Source: Pseudomonadota bacterium
GTDB lineage: Bacteria; Pseudomonadota; Gammaproteobacteria; Acidiferrobacterales; Acidiferrobacteraceae
Direction: 5' to 3'
Assembly (NCBI GenBank): GCA_021841585.1
Contig: JAKBUS010000026.1
Coordinates: 1-33,885 of the forward strand
DNA length: 33,885 nucleotides
Part shown: one piece after another, positions 17,150 to 25,508 of the stretch
How the letters are laid out: the number at the start of each line of letters is the position of its first letter
How positions within the stretch are numbered: position 1 is the stretch's first letter
Notes under the pieces: generated by a model
Told to the model about the DNA's origin: nothing
Seen by the model: the letters and a program-made list of their open reading frames with translations, nothing else
Databases searched by the model: none
Position numbers and translations under genes: made by a program

Positions 17150-18211
17150 ATGTCCGTATCGGCAATAGATGCGACAGTAGTGAGGGAGGACGCCGACGAC
17201 GAGCGCTTCCAGGCGGCCATGTTGCAGGACGTGTCACGGACCTTCGCACTAACCATACCCGAGCTTCCACGGGCCCTGCGCGCCGTGGTCGGCAACGGCT
17301 ATCTGTTGTGCCGTATCGTCGATACCATCGAAGACGATCCAGATCTCGGTAGCGCCCAGAAGCGCCAGTTGTGCACGTTCTTTGCCCAGGTCGTGGCGCG
17401 CCGCGCCGACCCAAGAGAGTTTGCGCGCGGCCTCGACGCGGTCCTGGCCCCCGAAGTGCCACCCGCCGAGCGTCTGCTCGTGCGCGAGACCGAGCGCGTG
17501 ATTGCGATCGGCAACACCTTCACGGCTACGCAGCGCAAGGCGCTCGAGACCTGTGTGGCGATCATGGCCGACGGCATGGCGGAATTTCAGGAGCGCAAGG
17601 ATCCGGCGGGCCTGCCGACCTTGGCGGACATGGACCGCTATTGCTATTACGTCGCCGGGGTCGTGGGCGAGATGCTCACGCGCCTGTTCTGCGAGTACTG
17701 TCCGGAGATGCGGCGTCATGAGGACCGCCTTATGGCGCTCGCGGTTTCATTTGGGCAGACTCTCCAGATGACCAACATCCTGAAGGACATTTGGGAGGAC
17801 CATAGGCGGGGCGCCTGCTGGTTGCCTCGCGACGTGTTTGCGCGTCACGGGTTTGCGCTCGCCGATCTCGACAGGGGGCCTGGCGATGAGGGCTTCGGCC
17901 GCGCCCTTGGCGAACTCGTCGATGTGGCGCGCGCCCATGCGCGCGGCGCGCTCGAGTATGTCTTGTTGATCCCGCGCAAGGAGGCAGGCCTGCGGAATTT
18001 CTGCTTGTGGGCGCTGGGCATGGCTGTCCTGACGCTGCGCAAGATCGATCGCCGGCGGAATTTCTCCAGCGGTCAGGACGTGAAAATCACGCGCCGCAGC
18101 GTCAAGGCGACGGTCGCGGTGAGCCGCCTGTCTGCTGGTCATGACCGGCTTTTGCGTCTCTTGTTCGCGCTTTTGGCGGGCGCGCCGCGGCCGTTGCCGC
18201 GCGGCGTCTGA
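17150..18211 (+). CDS. Squalene synthase, eukaryote-like type
   Basis: The 353-residue protein is a head-to-head prenyl transferase of the squalene/phytoene synthase family, expected to make squalene from two farnesyl diphosphates. The Mg-binding aspartate-rich motifs are DTIEDD at 58-63 and DIWED at 213-217. Its texture resembles eukaryotic squalene synthase rather than HpnC or HpnD: SRTFALTIPELP near the start, YLLCRIVDTIEDD, YCYYVAGVVGEMLTRLF, and MTNILKDIWED. It lacks the C-terminal membrane anchor of the eukaryotic enzyme. The ATG at 17150 follows AGGGAAAAGGG; an in-frame extension overlaps hpnL and is not believed. No HpnE-like oxidoreductase is present. Presqualene synthase (HpnD) is the alternative reading. 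Confidence 0.87.
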   Translation: MSVSAIDATVVREDADDERFQAAMLQDVSRTFALTIPELPRALRAVVGNGYLLCRIVDTIEDDPDLGSAQKRQLCTFFAQVVARRADPREFARGLDAVLAPEVPPAERLLVRETERVIAIGNTFTATQRKALETCVAIMADGMAEFQERKDPAGLPTLADMDRYCYYVAGVVGEMLTRLFCEYCPEMRRHEDRLMALAVSFGQTLQMTNILKDIWEDHRRGACWLPRDVFARHGFALADLDRGPGDEGFGRALGELVDVARAHARGALEYVLLIPRKEAGLRNFCLWALGMAVLTLRKIDRRRNFSSGQDVKITRRSVKATVAVSRLSAGHDRLLRLLFALLAGAPRPLPRGV

Positions 18212-18244
18212 CGAAACGCGTCTTTGCCCGAGGAAGCACGTGGT

Positions 18245-20188
18245 ATGAAGAGTCAGGGTGGTTCGGCAAAGAGCCGCGAGAGCCGCGAGTCATTGGTGCA
18301 CGATGCGGAGGCGGCGTTTCTCGACGCGGCGCTTGCGCAGGCGCGCGACCGCATTCTCGCCGAACAAGCCCCGGAGGGCTACTGGTGCTGGCCGCTCGAG
18401 GCCGACTGCACCATCCCGTCCGAATACATCCTCATGATGCATTTCATGGACGAGATCGACGGCGCGCTGGAGGTGAAGCTCGCGCGTTATATCCGCGCCC
18501 GGCAGATGGCCGACGGTGGATGGCCGCTCTACCATGACGGCCGTTTCGACATGAGCGCGTCGGTGAAGGCCTATTACGCCCTGAAGCTCGTCGGTGATGA
18601 CGTCAAGGCGCCCCATATGGCAAAGGCGCGCGCGCTCATCCTCGAGCGCGGGGGCGCGGCGCGCGCCAATGTGTTTACGCGCATCGCGTTAGCGCAGTTC
18701 GGGCAGGTCCCGTGGCGCGCGATCCCGTTCATGCCCGTCGAACTCGTGATGGCCCCGAAGTGGTTCCCGATCACGCTCGCCAAGGTCTCGTATTGGTCGC
18801 GCACGGTCATGGTGCCCTTGCTCGGGCTCTGCAGCCTCAAGGTCCGCGCGCGTAACCCGCGTGGTATCGGCATATCCGAACTTTTCGTGCGGCCCGCTGA
18901 CGAGGAGCACAATTACTTCCCGGTCCGGTCGTTCATGAATTACGCCTTGTGCAAGCTAGAGCGCATCGGATTCCGGCTCGAGGGCGTGATTCCGCGGTGG
19001 CTGCGGGCCCATGCCCTCGATCGTGCCGAGGCGTGGATCATAGAGCGCTTGAACGGGACCGGGGGGCTCGGGGCGATCTTTCCGGCGATGGTGAATGCCT
19101 ACGAATTCCTCGCCGTGCGCGGCTACGCGCCCGAACATCCCTATCGGCGCGACGCCCTGATCGCCATCCAGAAACTCTTGCTTGTGGGCGACACCGAGGC
19201 CTATTGCCAGCCGTGCGTGTCGCCGATCTGGGATACCGGGCTTGTGTGTCTGGCGCTCATGGAGGTCGATCGCGAAGGCACCCAGGACGCGGTGGCGCGC
19301 GGGTTGTCGTGGATGCGTGACCGTCAGCTGCTGGATGCCCCCGGGGATTGGCGCGACAGCAGGCCGAATCTGCCTGGCGGCGGTTGGCCCTTCCAGTTCG
19401 AGAACGGTCATTATCCGGACCTGGACGACACCAGTGTCGTGGCCTGGGCCATGGAGGATTTCCGTGACCCGGCGTTCAATGAGTCGATCCGGCGCGCCGC
19501 CGAATGGGTGGTGGGCATGCAGTCGCGCAATGGGGGCTTTGCCTCGTTCGATGTCGACAATACCCATTATTATCTGAATGAGATCCCGTTCGCGGATCAT
19601 GGCGCCTTGCTCGATCCCCCGACGAGCGATGTCACGGCGCGGTGCGTCACCCTACTGTCGCGGGCGGCGAATGATGGGCGCTATCGCGAGGCGATAGACC
19701 GGGCCGTTGCCTATCTGCGTTCCGAACAGGAGGGGTATGGCGCGTGGTTCGGCCGCTGGGGGACCAACTATATCTATGGAACATGGTCGGTGCTGGTGGG
19801 CCTGCGCGCCGCCGGCATCGCCAGCGATGACCCGGCGGTACGCGCCGCGGTGCGGTGGCTCATGTCCATTCAACACGCCGATGGCGGCTGGGGCGAGAGC
19901 AACGACAGTTATCACGAACCGGAGACCGCCGGGATCGGCGCCCGCAGCACCGCGTTTCAGACGGCGTGGGCGGTCTTGGCGCTGATCGTGGCCGAGGAGG
20001 TCGACAGCGAGGCGGTGCGCCGCGGCGTGCGTTACCTCCTGGCCCATCGCGAACCCGGCGGGTTGTGGGAGGACGTGGAGTTCACCGCCCCCGGTTTCCC
20101 ACGGGTTTTTTATCTCAAGTACCATGGGTACGCCCGGTATTTCCCGCTGTGGGCCTTGGCGTGCTACCGCAATCGGGCCGCCCGCTAG
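18245..20188 (+). CDS. shc: Squalene-hopene cyclase
   Basis: Squalene-hopene cyclase (also called HpnF) turns squalene into hopene and hopanol at the inner face of the cytoplasmic membrane. The 647-residue product has the catalytic aspartate motif DLDDT at 392-396 (usually DVDDTA; Leu and Ser replace Val and Ala here). It also has repeated QW-type segments, for example EGYWCWPLEAD near the start, DGGWPLY, NGGFASFD, YGAWFGRWG, DGGWGESNDSY and PGGLWEDVEF. The second ATG-type start (18245) is preceded by GAGGAAG nine bases upstream; a TTG 21 bases earlier is less likely. hpnG overlaps its last 28 bases. Confidence 0.97.
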   Translation: MKSQGGSAKSRESRESLVHDAEAAFLDAALAQARDRILAEQAPEGYWCWPLEADCTIPSEYILMMHFMDEIDGALEVKLARYIRARQMADGGWPLYHDGRFDMSASVKAYYALKLVGDDVKAPHMAKARALILERGGAARANVFTRIALAQFGQVPWRAIPFMPVELVMAPKWFPITLAKVSYWSRTVMVPLLGLCSLKVRARNPRGIGISELFVRPADEEHNYFPVRSFMNYALCKLERIGFRLEGVIPRWLRAHALDRAEAWIIERLNGTGGLGAIFPAMVNAYEFLAVRGYAPEHPYRRDALIAIQKLLLVGDTEAYCQPCVSPIWDTGLVCLALMEVDREGTQDAVARGLSWMRDRQLLDAPGDWRDSRPNLPGGGWPFQFENGHYPDLDDTSVVAWAMEDFRDPAFNESIRRAAEWVVGMQSRNGGFASFDVDNTHYYLNEIPFADHGALLDPPTSDVTARCVTLLSRAANDGRYREAIDRAVAYLRSEQEGYGAWFGRWGTNYIYGTWSVLVGLRAAGIASDDPAVRAAVRWLMSIQHADGGWGESNDSYHEPETAGIGARSTAFQTAWAVLALIVAEEVDSEAVRRGVRYLLAHREPGGLWEDVEFTAPGFPRVFYLKYHGYARYFPLWALACYRNRAAR

Positions 20189-20910
20189 AGGCCCCTTACG
20201 GCTTTGTCGTGGCGCTGGCCGCCGAGGCCCGCGCCTTCGGCCGGCCCGTGACCCTGGGCCGACCCCGGGCGCTTCATGCCGGGCAGTGGCTGGGGGTGTC
20301 GGGGATGGGCGCGGAGCGCGCCCGGCACATGGCACGCGATCTCATATCCCGCGGGGCGCGGGGGCTCGTGAGTTTCGGTACCTGCGCGGGTCTGGCCCCG
20401 GGCCTGGCCGCCGGCACACTAGTCTTGCCGCGCGCGGTGTGCGACGAACACGGCGCGTCCTACGAGGCGCCGTGGCCGCCGGCGCTCATCGAGGCCTTGC
20501 CTGCGGGTGTGCCCATCGATGTCCTGGTGTCGGTATCGCGGCCAGTGGGTGGCGTGGCCGACAAGGCTGACCTCTTGCACCGTTACGGGGCGTGGGCCGC
20601 CGACATGGAGAGCGCCGCGCTGGCGCATGAGGCGCGCGAGCACGGCCTGCCGTTTTTGGCCGTGCGTGTGGTCGTGGATCCCTTCGATGCGCCGGTCCCG
20701 GAGGGGCTCATGCGCGGGCTCGACGCCTGGGGGCGGCCGCGTGTGGGCGCGTTGCTCGCGGCGCTCGGCATCGACGCGCGGCAGTGGCGCGCGCTTTTGC
20801 GTCTCGGCCGCGATTTTGCCAAGGCGCGGCCGACCTTGGCGCACGCCGCCGGCGTGCTGACCGGCCGGTGCCCCACCGCTGGCGCCTCAGCCGGCAAAGC
20901 GGAAGGCTGA
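20161..20910 (+). CDS. hpnG: Adenosylhopane nucleosidase/phosphorylase HpnG
   Basis: HpnG releases adenine from adenosylhopane to yield ribosylhopane or its phosphate, which is then reduced to bacteriohopanetetrol. The 249-residue protein is of the purine nucleoside phosphorylase/MTA-SAH nucleosidase fold. It shows VVALAAEARAFGRP near the start, SGMGAERARHMA, SFGTCAGLAPGLAAGTLVLP, and the ribose-binding DMESAALAHEA. The start is uncertain: GTG 20161, 28 bases inside shc, gives a natural N-terminus, while GTG 20209 is shorter. No clear ribosome binding site is seen for either. Any longer reading frame to the left only overlaps shc. It directly follows shc and precedes the second hpnL copy. Confidence 0.9.
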   Translation: MLPQSGRPLEAPYGFVVALAAEARAFGRPVTLGRPRALHAGQWLGVSGMGAERARHMARDLISRGARGLVSFGTCAGLAPGLAAGTLVLPRAVCDEHGASYEAPWPPALIEALPAGVPIDVLVSVSRPVGGVADKADLLHRYGAWAADMESAALAHEAREHGLPFLAVRVVVDPFDAPVPEGLMRGLDAWGRPRVGALLAALGIDARQWRALLRLGRDFAKARPTLAHAAGVLTGRCPTAGASAGKAEG

Positions 20911-20928
20911 CAGCATGCGCCACGATTC

Positions 20929-21948
20929 ATGAGTGACGCGCCGCGCAGGGCGCGAGGGCGCGCGTGGCTGCGTGTCGTGCCCATCGTAGCCGGCTTGGCG
21001 GGATTTGCCGGCGCGGCATTGCTGTTCGCGCGCCATCACCCGGCACGCATCCTCAATCTCGTAGCCTTCGCCGGATTCGGCATGCTCTGGCTCGTGCCGG
21101 TGCGCATTGCCGTCCTGACCATGAACGCGCAGGGCTGGCGCGCGCTCTTTCCCCGTGGTCAAGAGGCGTCCCTGGCGCTTTTGACCTGGCTTGCCTTTGT
21201 GCGCAATGCCGTCAATACGCTGCTGCCGGTGGCGCATGTGGGCGGCGAGGTGGCGGCCGCGCGCCATCTGGCCAAGCACGGCGTGCCGGCGCCGGTGGCG
21301 ATTGCCGGTATCGTCGTCGAGACCACCGTGACGATCTTCGTGCAGATGGGCTACACGATCCTCGGCATCGGCCTGCTCGTGTCGTACATGGGCGACGCGC
21401 CGCTCATCCAGCGCCTGTTGTGGGGGCTTGTCGTCGCCCTGCCCGTGGGGCTCGCGTTCGTGTTGGTGCAGCGCCGATCACGCCCGTTCGCGCGCCTTCA
21501 GCGCGCGCTTGGCCGCTTGAATCGTAAGCTCGCCGGCGAGGCCACCGACGGCGAGACCGTGGATGACGCGATCATGGCTTTATATCGTCGCGCTGGCGCG
21601 CTCGCCTACTGCGCTCTCTGGCAGGCCTTGAGCCTCGCGGGCGGGGCCGGCGAGTTCTGGGTGATCCTGCACCTGCTCCATCAACACGCCTCGGTACGTC
21701 TAGCGGTACTCCTCGAATCGCTGGTACAGGCCATACAAAGCGCCGCATTCATGGTGCCCGGCACCCTCGGGGTCCAGGAGGGCGGGCTTATCGCCATTGG
21801 CGCCGCCACCGGGCTGTCGCCGGAGACGGCGCTTGCGATCTCGGCGGTGCGCCGCGTGCGCCAGGTCGGGATATCCCTGCCGGTACTCCTGCTGTGGTTG
21901 CGCGCCGGCCGCGCGCCCTCCGCGGACCCCCATTCCCGTCCCGGATAA
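20929..21948 (+). CDS. hpnL: HpnL-like integral membrane protein, copy 2
   Basis: This 339-residue membrane protein is a paralogue of the one at 15987-17030. It shares the order of segments: FVRNAVNTLLPVAHVGGEVAAARHL, GIVVETTVTIFVQ, ESLVQAIQSAAFMVPGTLGVQEGG and RRVRQVGISLPVLLLW. The two differ widely in the first 25 residues and in the middle loop. The ATG is at 20929, 18 bases after the hpnG stop, with a weak ribosome binding site. The function is unknown; a lipid flippase or transport role is inferred from family and context. It is followed by the sulfotransferase after 86 bases. Confidence 0.88.
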   Translation: MSDAPRRARGRAWLRVVPIVAGLAGFAGAALLFARHHPARILNLVAFAGFGMLWLVPVRIAVLTMNAQGWRALFPRGQEASLALLTWLAFVRNAVNTLLPVAHVGGEVAAARHLAKHGVPAPVAIAGIVVETTVTIFVQMGYTILGIGLLVSYMGDAPLIQRLLWGLVVALPVGLAFVLVQRRSRPFARLQRALGRLNRKLAGEATDGETVDDAIMALYRRAGALAYCALWQALSLAGGAGEFWVILHLLHQHASVRLAVLLESLVQAIQSAAFMVPGTLGVQEGGLIAIGAATGLSPETALAISAVRRVRQVGISLPVLLLWLRAGRAPSADPHSRPG

Positions 21949-22034
21949 CGGGAGGTGGATGCGTCGCGCTTCGTGGGCTGGTAGCATCATGGCCCGGTCC
22001 GCGCCGGGACGCGGGACCCATGCGAGGAGATGCA

Positions 22035-23036
22035 ATGACAAAGGTGGTGTGGCCCAACCTCTTTATCGTGGGAGCCGTAAAGAGCGGTACGACGTCGCTT
22101 TATGCCTACTTGAGACAGCATCCGGATATCTTTTTCCCGGAGATGAAGGAGCCCCATTTTTTTGCGCAGCCTGCGCCCGCGCGCGAGCAGCGGCATCTCA
22201 TCACCTTCATCGGCGAGCAGGCGGAGTATCTGCAGCTCTATGAGCGCAGCGGCGATCGCCGCTGGCGGGGGGATGCCAGTCCCTCCTATCTCTGGAGCGC
22301 GTCGGCGGCCGCGCGTATCGCCAAGGTATCGCCCGATGCGCGCATCATCATCATCCTGCGCGATCCGATCGAGCGCGCCTATGCGCAGTACCTGATGGAT
22401 TATTCGGAGGGCGCGATCGACCGGCCGTTTTTCGAGGCCTTGCGTCGCGACTGGGAGCGTCCGGACAAGGGCTGGGGGGTGTCGCAGCTCTATGTCGAAT
22501 TGGGTCTCTATACCGCACAGATTCAGCGCTACCGCGCGCTCTTCGGGGGCGACCGGGTGCTGGTGCTGTTGCTCGAGGATTTGAAGAAGGACGCGCGCGG
22601 CGTGCTTACCCGCATCGCGCGCTTTCTCGACGTTCCCGAGGGGCCCATGGCGATGGTCGACACGGCCGAGGCTCATAACCACTACAAGCGGCCCAAGGGC
22701 CAGTGGGCGCGATGGCTTGCCGGGCACCCCGTGAGCCGCTTCTTGGGGGAGCGCGTCATGCCGCGGCGCTTAGGTGAGTACATATGGGAGCATTGGATGC
22801 AGAAGGATGCGCCTAAGCCGCCGATCGATCCGCGGGCCGTGGCCTACCTTCAGCCGATCTATGCGCCGGAGCTCGTGGCGCTCGAGGCCGAACTGGGGCG
22901 TCCGTTGCCGGAGCTTCGGCGTAGCTGGGCTGCCGCGCCGCACCCGGCGTCCCCGCCGGTTTCCGCCGCCGTGCCCACCCATCGATCCGTGGACGTCGTG
23001 AAGCAGGTCCACACGGAAGGCGCGATCGACCACTAG
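22035..23036 (+). CDS. PAPS-dependent sulfotransferase
   Basis: The 333-residue protein is a sulfotransferase of the heparan-sulfate/lipid type, which moves sulfate from PAPS to a hydroxyl or amine. The 5'-phosphosulfate loop is FIVGAVKSGTTSLYAYLRQHP at 10-30, with Lys16 and Thr19-Thr20. The 3'-phosphate motif RDPIERAYAQY begins at Arg109; the usual Ser of this motif is Ala117. The C-terminal tail (about 295-333) is Ala/Pro-rich and looks unstructured. The start at 22035 follows CGAGGAG and gives a normal family N-terminus; the longer frame overlaps hpnL. It is the last gene of the hopanoid run, on the same strand. A hopanoid or other sugar-lipid acceptor is inference. Confidence 0.88.
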   Translation: MTKVVWPNLFIVGAVKSGTTSLYAYLRQHPDIFFPEMKEPHFFAQPAPAREQRHLITFIGEQAEYLQLYERSGDRRWRGDASPSYLWSASAAARIAKVSPDARIIIILRDPIERAYAQYLMDYSEGAIDRPFFEALRRDWERPDKGWGVSQLYVELGLYTAQIQRYRALFGGDRVLVLLLEDLKKDARGVLTRIARFLDVPEGPMAMVDTAEAHNHYKRPKGQWARWLAGHPVSRFLGERVMPRRLGEYIWEHWMQKDAPKPPIDPRAVAYLQPIYAPELVALEAELGRPLPELRRSWAAAPHPASPPVSAAVPTHRSVDVVKQVHTEGAIDH

Positions 23037-23194
23037 CCTCGCGTCCGATACCGGGCGCCGGGGGTCGTTTTAAGGGTCCGCCGCCCGTGAATCGCGCGTG
23101 GTCATGGCGATCGCGCGCACCTCTCGCGCGTCGCCACATCCCACCCGCGTACCCATGCGCGCCGCCAGCCGTCATGGGTTTTAAGCGCGACCCG

Positions 23195-24103
23195 TCAGCA
23201 GACCTGCTCGATCAATAGCCAATGACCATCCTCATCCCGCACCATGGCGGCATCGGCGACGCGCCGGAACGGGGCCTGCTGGTGTGCTGCGGGGCGCTGT
23301 TCGAGCGCCGCGAGATCGGCGGTTTCTAGTACGGTGCGTGTCGCGGCGATGTCGGTGGTGGCGAGCGCCCGCCGACGGCCGCGCGGTTGTTCGTAGGCGA
23401 GCAGCTCGAGATGCGGCCCCGGGGGCGCGGCGAGGAGCGTTACCACGCGCACCCGCGCACCCGGCAGGTCATCAAGGCGTTCCTGCTCGAGGCCTATATT
23501 GGTGTGTTGGGTGCCGGGGCTAAGGCCGAGGGCGCCTTCATAGAAGGCCATCGCGCGACGGCAATCGCTCACACTCAAGGCCGTATGGTCGATGGCGTGA
23601 CCCCATGCCGGGGGCGATCCGGGTGTTTGCAAAGGCGCGGGCGGCGGGCTGTCCGCCGGCGCCAGAAGTTCAAGGGGGTGGCCATCGGGATCGCGAAACT
23701 TGTAGGCGGTCACGCCGCCGCTCGCGGACGGCAATTTCTGCGGTCCTTGGCGCGTGATCGGTCGTCCACCACAGTCCGTGACACGATGCGCGAGTGCCGC
23801 GATATCGTGGCAGGTGATGGCGAAGTGCTGAAACCAGAGGTCGTTGGCGCGGCTGTCGGCGGGATAGGGCGCGGATGACGCGAGGAATCGCGACAGCTCA
23901 AGCCGCGTGTCGCCGAGTGCCATGGTGAGCGATTCGAACGGACCCCCGAGGAGCGCGGCGCGCTCACGCGTCGCCGGGCGCACCGCGCCAAGGGGCGTAA
24001 AGCCGAGCGCGTGCTGATAGAAGGCCGCGGCGCGGCCCATGTCGCGCACGTTTAGCGCAATCCGCGCGATGCGTATGCCAGGCCCAGGCGGCATACCGGT
24101 CAT
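23195..24103 (-). CDS. Double-domain VOC (glyoxalase/dioxygenase-fold) protein
   Basis: The 302-residue protein has two vicinal-oxygen-chelate (VOC) domains, at about 10-145 and 165-300. The first opens with IRIARIALNVRDMGRAAAFYQHAL and closes with YKFRDPDGHPLELL. The second opens with IDHTALSVSDCRRAMAFYEGAL and closes with MVRDEDGHWLLIEQ. The first domain lacks the usual N-terminal His ligand (Ala in IALNVRD), while the second keeps it. The family includes glyoxalases, ring-cleaving dioxygenases and antibiotic-binding proteins; the activity here cannot be told. The ATG at 24103 overlaps the stop of the SMP-30 gene by four bases, and a longer frame to the left only overlaps that gene. It is the last gene of the five-gene operon. 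Confidence 0.82.
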   Translation of the reverse strand: MTGMPPGPGIRIARIALNVRDMGRAAAFYQHALGFTPLGAVRPATRERAALLGGPFESLTMALGDTRLELSRFLASSAPYPADSRANDLWFQHFAITCHDIAALAHRVTDCGGRPITRQGPQKLPSASGGVTAYKFRDPDGHPLELLAPADSPPPAPLQTPGSPPAWGHAIDHTALSVSDCRRAMAFYEGALGLSPGTQHTNIGLEQERLDDLPGARVRVVTLLAAPPGPHLELLAYEQPRGRRRALATTDIAATRTVLETADLAALEQRPAAHQQAPFRRVADAAMVRDEDGHWLLIEQVC

Positions 24104-25005
24104 GGCCGCACCGCCCCGCGGCGGTTCACATAGATACTCAAAAGCGTCTGTCCGGCGCACAGGAACAGGCGGCTGCGCTCGCGCCCGCCGAAGGCCAGAT
24201 TCGATACCGGGGTATCCGTCAGGATCTTGCCAAGCAAGGCGCCCTGCGGATTCAGGCAATGGACCCCGTCGCCGGCGCTCGTCCAGACGTTCCCGTCCTC
24301 GTCGCAACGCAGGCCATCGGCGCCGCCCGGCACCACCTCGTGGAATACCGTGGTCGCGCCCAGGCGCGTGCCATTCCCGGCGAGGACGGTGCGGCGAATA
24401 TGCCGTACCGGATCGGCGGCGAACTGCTGACCGGTCTCCACGAGATAGAGGATGCGCTCATCCGGCGAAAAGCATAGGCCGTTCGGGCCCTCGAGGTCGT
24501 CGGCGACGACCTCGAGGGCGGCGCGCGCCGGGTCGAGACGGTAGACCGCGGGCGGCCCCTCCGAGACCTGCCTGCCACCCTCGTAATCGGTGTTGATGCC
24601 ATACAGTGGGTCTGTAAACCATATCGAGCCGTCGCTTTTCACGACTACGTCGTTTGGGGCGTTGAGGCGCCGTCCCTGATAGTGGCTGGCCAATACCGTG
24701 ATCTGGCCATCCCACTCGGTGCGTGTCACGCAGCGGTTATGATGCGAGCAGCTGATGAGGCGCCCCTCGCGATCGCGCGCATGGCCGTTCTCGAAACCAC
24801 ATGGCGACCGAAACACGCTGATGCCGCCCGTCTCCGACCAGCGCAGGACGCGGTCATTGGGTATGTCGCTAAACACGAGGCAGTCGTGATCGGCGAACCA
24901 CACCGGCCCCTCGAGCCAGCGAAAGCCCGTGCCCAGGGTCTCGAGCGCGGCATTGGGAAGCACGAAGGATCGAAACGAGGGATCTATGAGTTCGTAGGGG
25001 GCCAT
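24100..25005 (-). CDS. SMP-30/gluconolactonase family lactonase
   Basis: The 301-residue protein is a six-bladed beta-propeller of the SMP-30/gluconolactonase/LRE family, which hydrolyses sugar lactones using a divalent metal. Seen features are the metal Glu32 in FRWLEGPVWF, GFENGHARDREGRLI at 70-83, the NAPNDVVVKSDGSIWFTDP block (Asn115, Asn118-Asp119), EGPNGLCFSPDE, and GGADGLRCDEDGNVW. There is no signal peptide, so it is probably cytoplasmic. The ATG at 25005 follows the cupin stop by four bases; an upstream start overlaps the cupin gene. Its operon partner, a GMC oxidoreductase, could supply the lactone substrate. Confidence 0.9.
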   Translation of the reverse strand: MAPYELIDPSFRSFVLPNAALETLGTGFRWLEGPVWFADHDCLVFSDIPNDRVLRWSETGGISVFRSPCGFENGHARDREGRLISCSHHNRCVTRTEWDGQITVLASHYQGRRLNAPNDVVVKSDGSIWFTDPLYGINTDYEGGRQVSEGPPAVYRLDPARAALEVVADDLEGPNGLCFSPDERILYLVETGQQFAADPVRHIRRTVLAGNGTRLGATTVFHEVVPGGADGLRCDEDGNVWTSAGDGVHCLNPQGALLGKILTDTPVSNLAFGGRERSRLFLCAGQTLLSIYVNRRGAVRP

Positions 25006-25009
25006 GCCG

Positions 25010-25495
25010 TCACCGCCTGTGGCAGGGGCGGCGCGGCGCCTGATCGGCAAGGCGCACGGTCATGAGTATCGCGGGCTCGGACCCGATGGTCCCGGAGCGG
25101 TGACCCTTGCGCCCCTTGGCGTCGGTCACGCACTTCTGATCCTCGCCCAGGGATAGATCACCGGGTCCCATCTCGACGCGCGTCCCATCCATGGATTCCA
25201 CCCACCAGCGGCCGCTCAACGGAACGATCCATTGCGGGGCCGGATTCTCGTGCCATTCTCCCACCCAGCCGACCGGCTGGACGGTGAACACGACGGTGGC
25301 GCGCCCCTCGGGTTGGGCATCGTTCCATTGCGGGGCGGCCGCGCCTATGCCCTTCAGGATGAAGCGATCCAGGGCGCAGCGGTCCTGATGGCTTACGCCC
25401 CGCTCATCGGTCCATATATGCCAGTATCCGACACGCGGGGTATCGCCTAGGTCCATGGGCCGCGCCGCGGCGGCTTTTGGGTCTGAGGATGACAT
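25010..25495 (-). CDS. Cupin-domain protein
   Basis: The 161-residue protein has one cupin-like beta-barrel. A first motif has His82 and Glu83 in WHENPAPQWIVPLSGRWW, and a second is MGPGDLSLGEDQ, ending with GHRSG at 131-135. The pattern is consistent with a metal-dependent cupin that binds or isomerises a small polar molecule; the activity is unknown. It has a near-perfect ribosome binding site, AAGGAGGT, four bases ahead of ATG, the strongest in this operon. It follows the DoxX gene by 13 bases. It might be a sugar-binding or isomerase partner of the lactonase (inference). Confidence 0.8.
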   Translation of the reverse strand: MSSSDPKAAAARPMDLGDTPRVGYWHIWTDERGVSHQDRCALDRFILKGIGAAAPQWNDAQPEGRATVVFTVQPVGWVGEWHENPAPQWIVPLSGRWWVESMDGTRVEMGPGDLSLGEDQKCVTDAKGRKGHRSGTIGSEPAILMTVRLADQAPRRPCHRR

Positions 25496-25508
25496 CGTAA
25501 CCTCCTTG

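Noticed and set aside
23037-23194. Terminator between the convergent sulfotransferase and VOC genes
   Set aside because: Only weak partial repeats (GGGTCG and CGACCC) without a good stem or T-run are seen.
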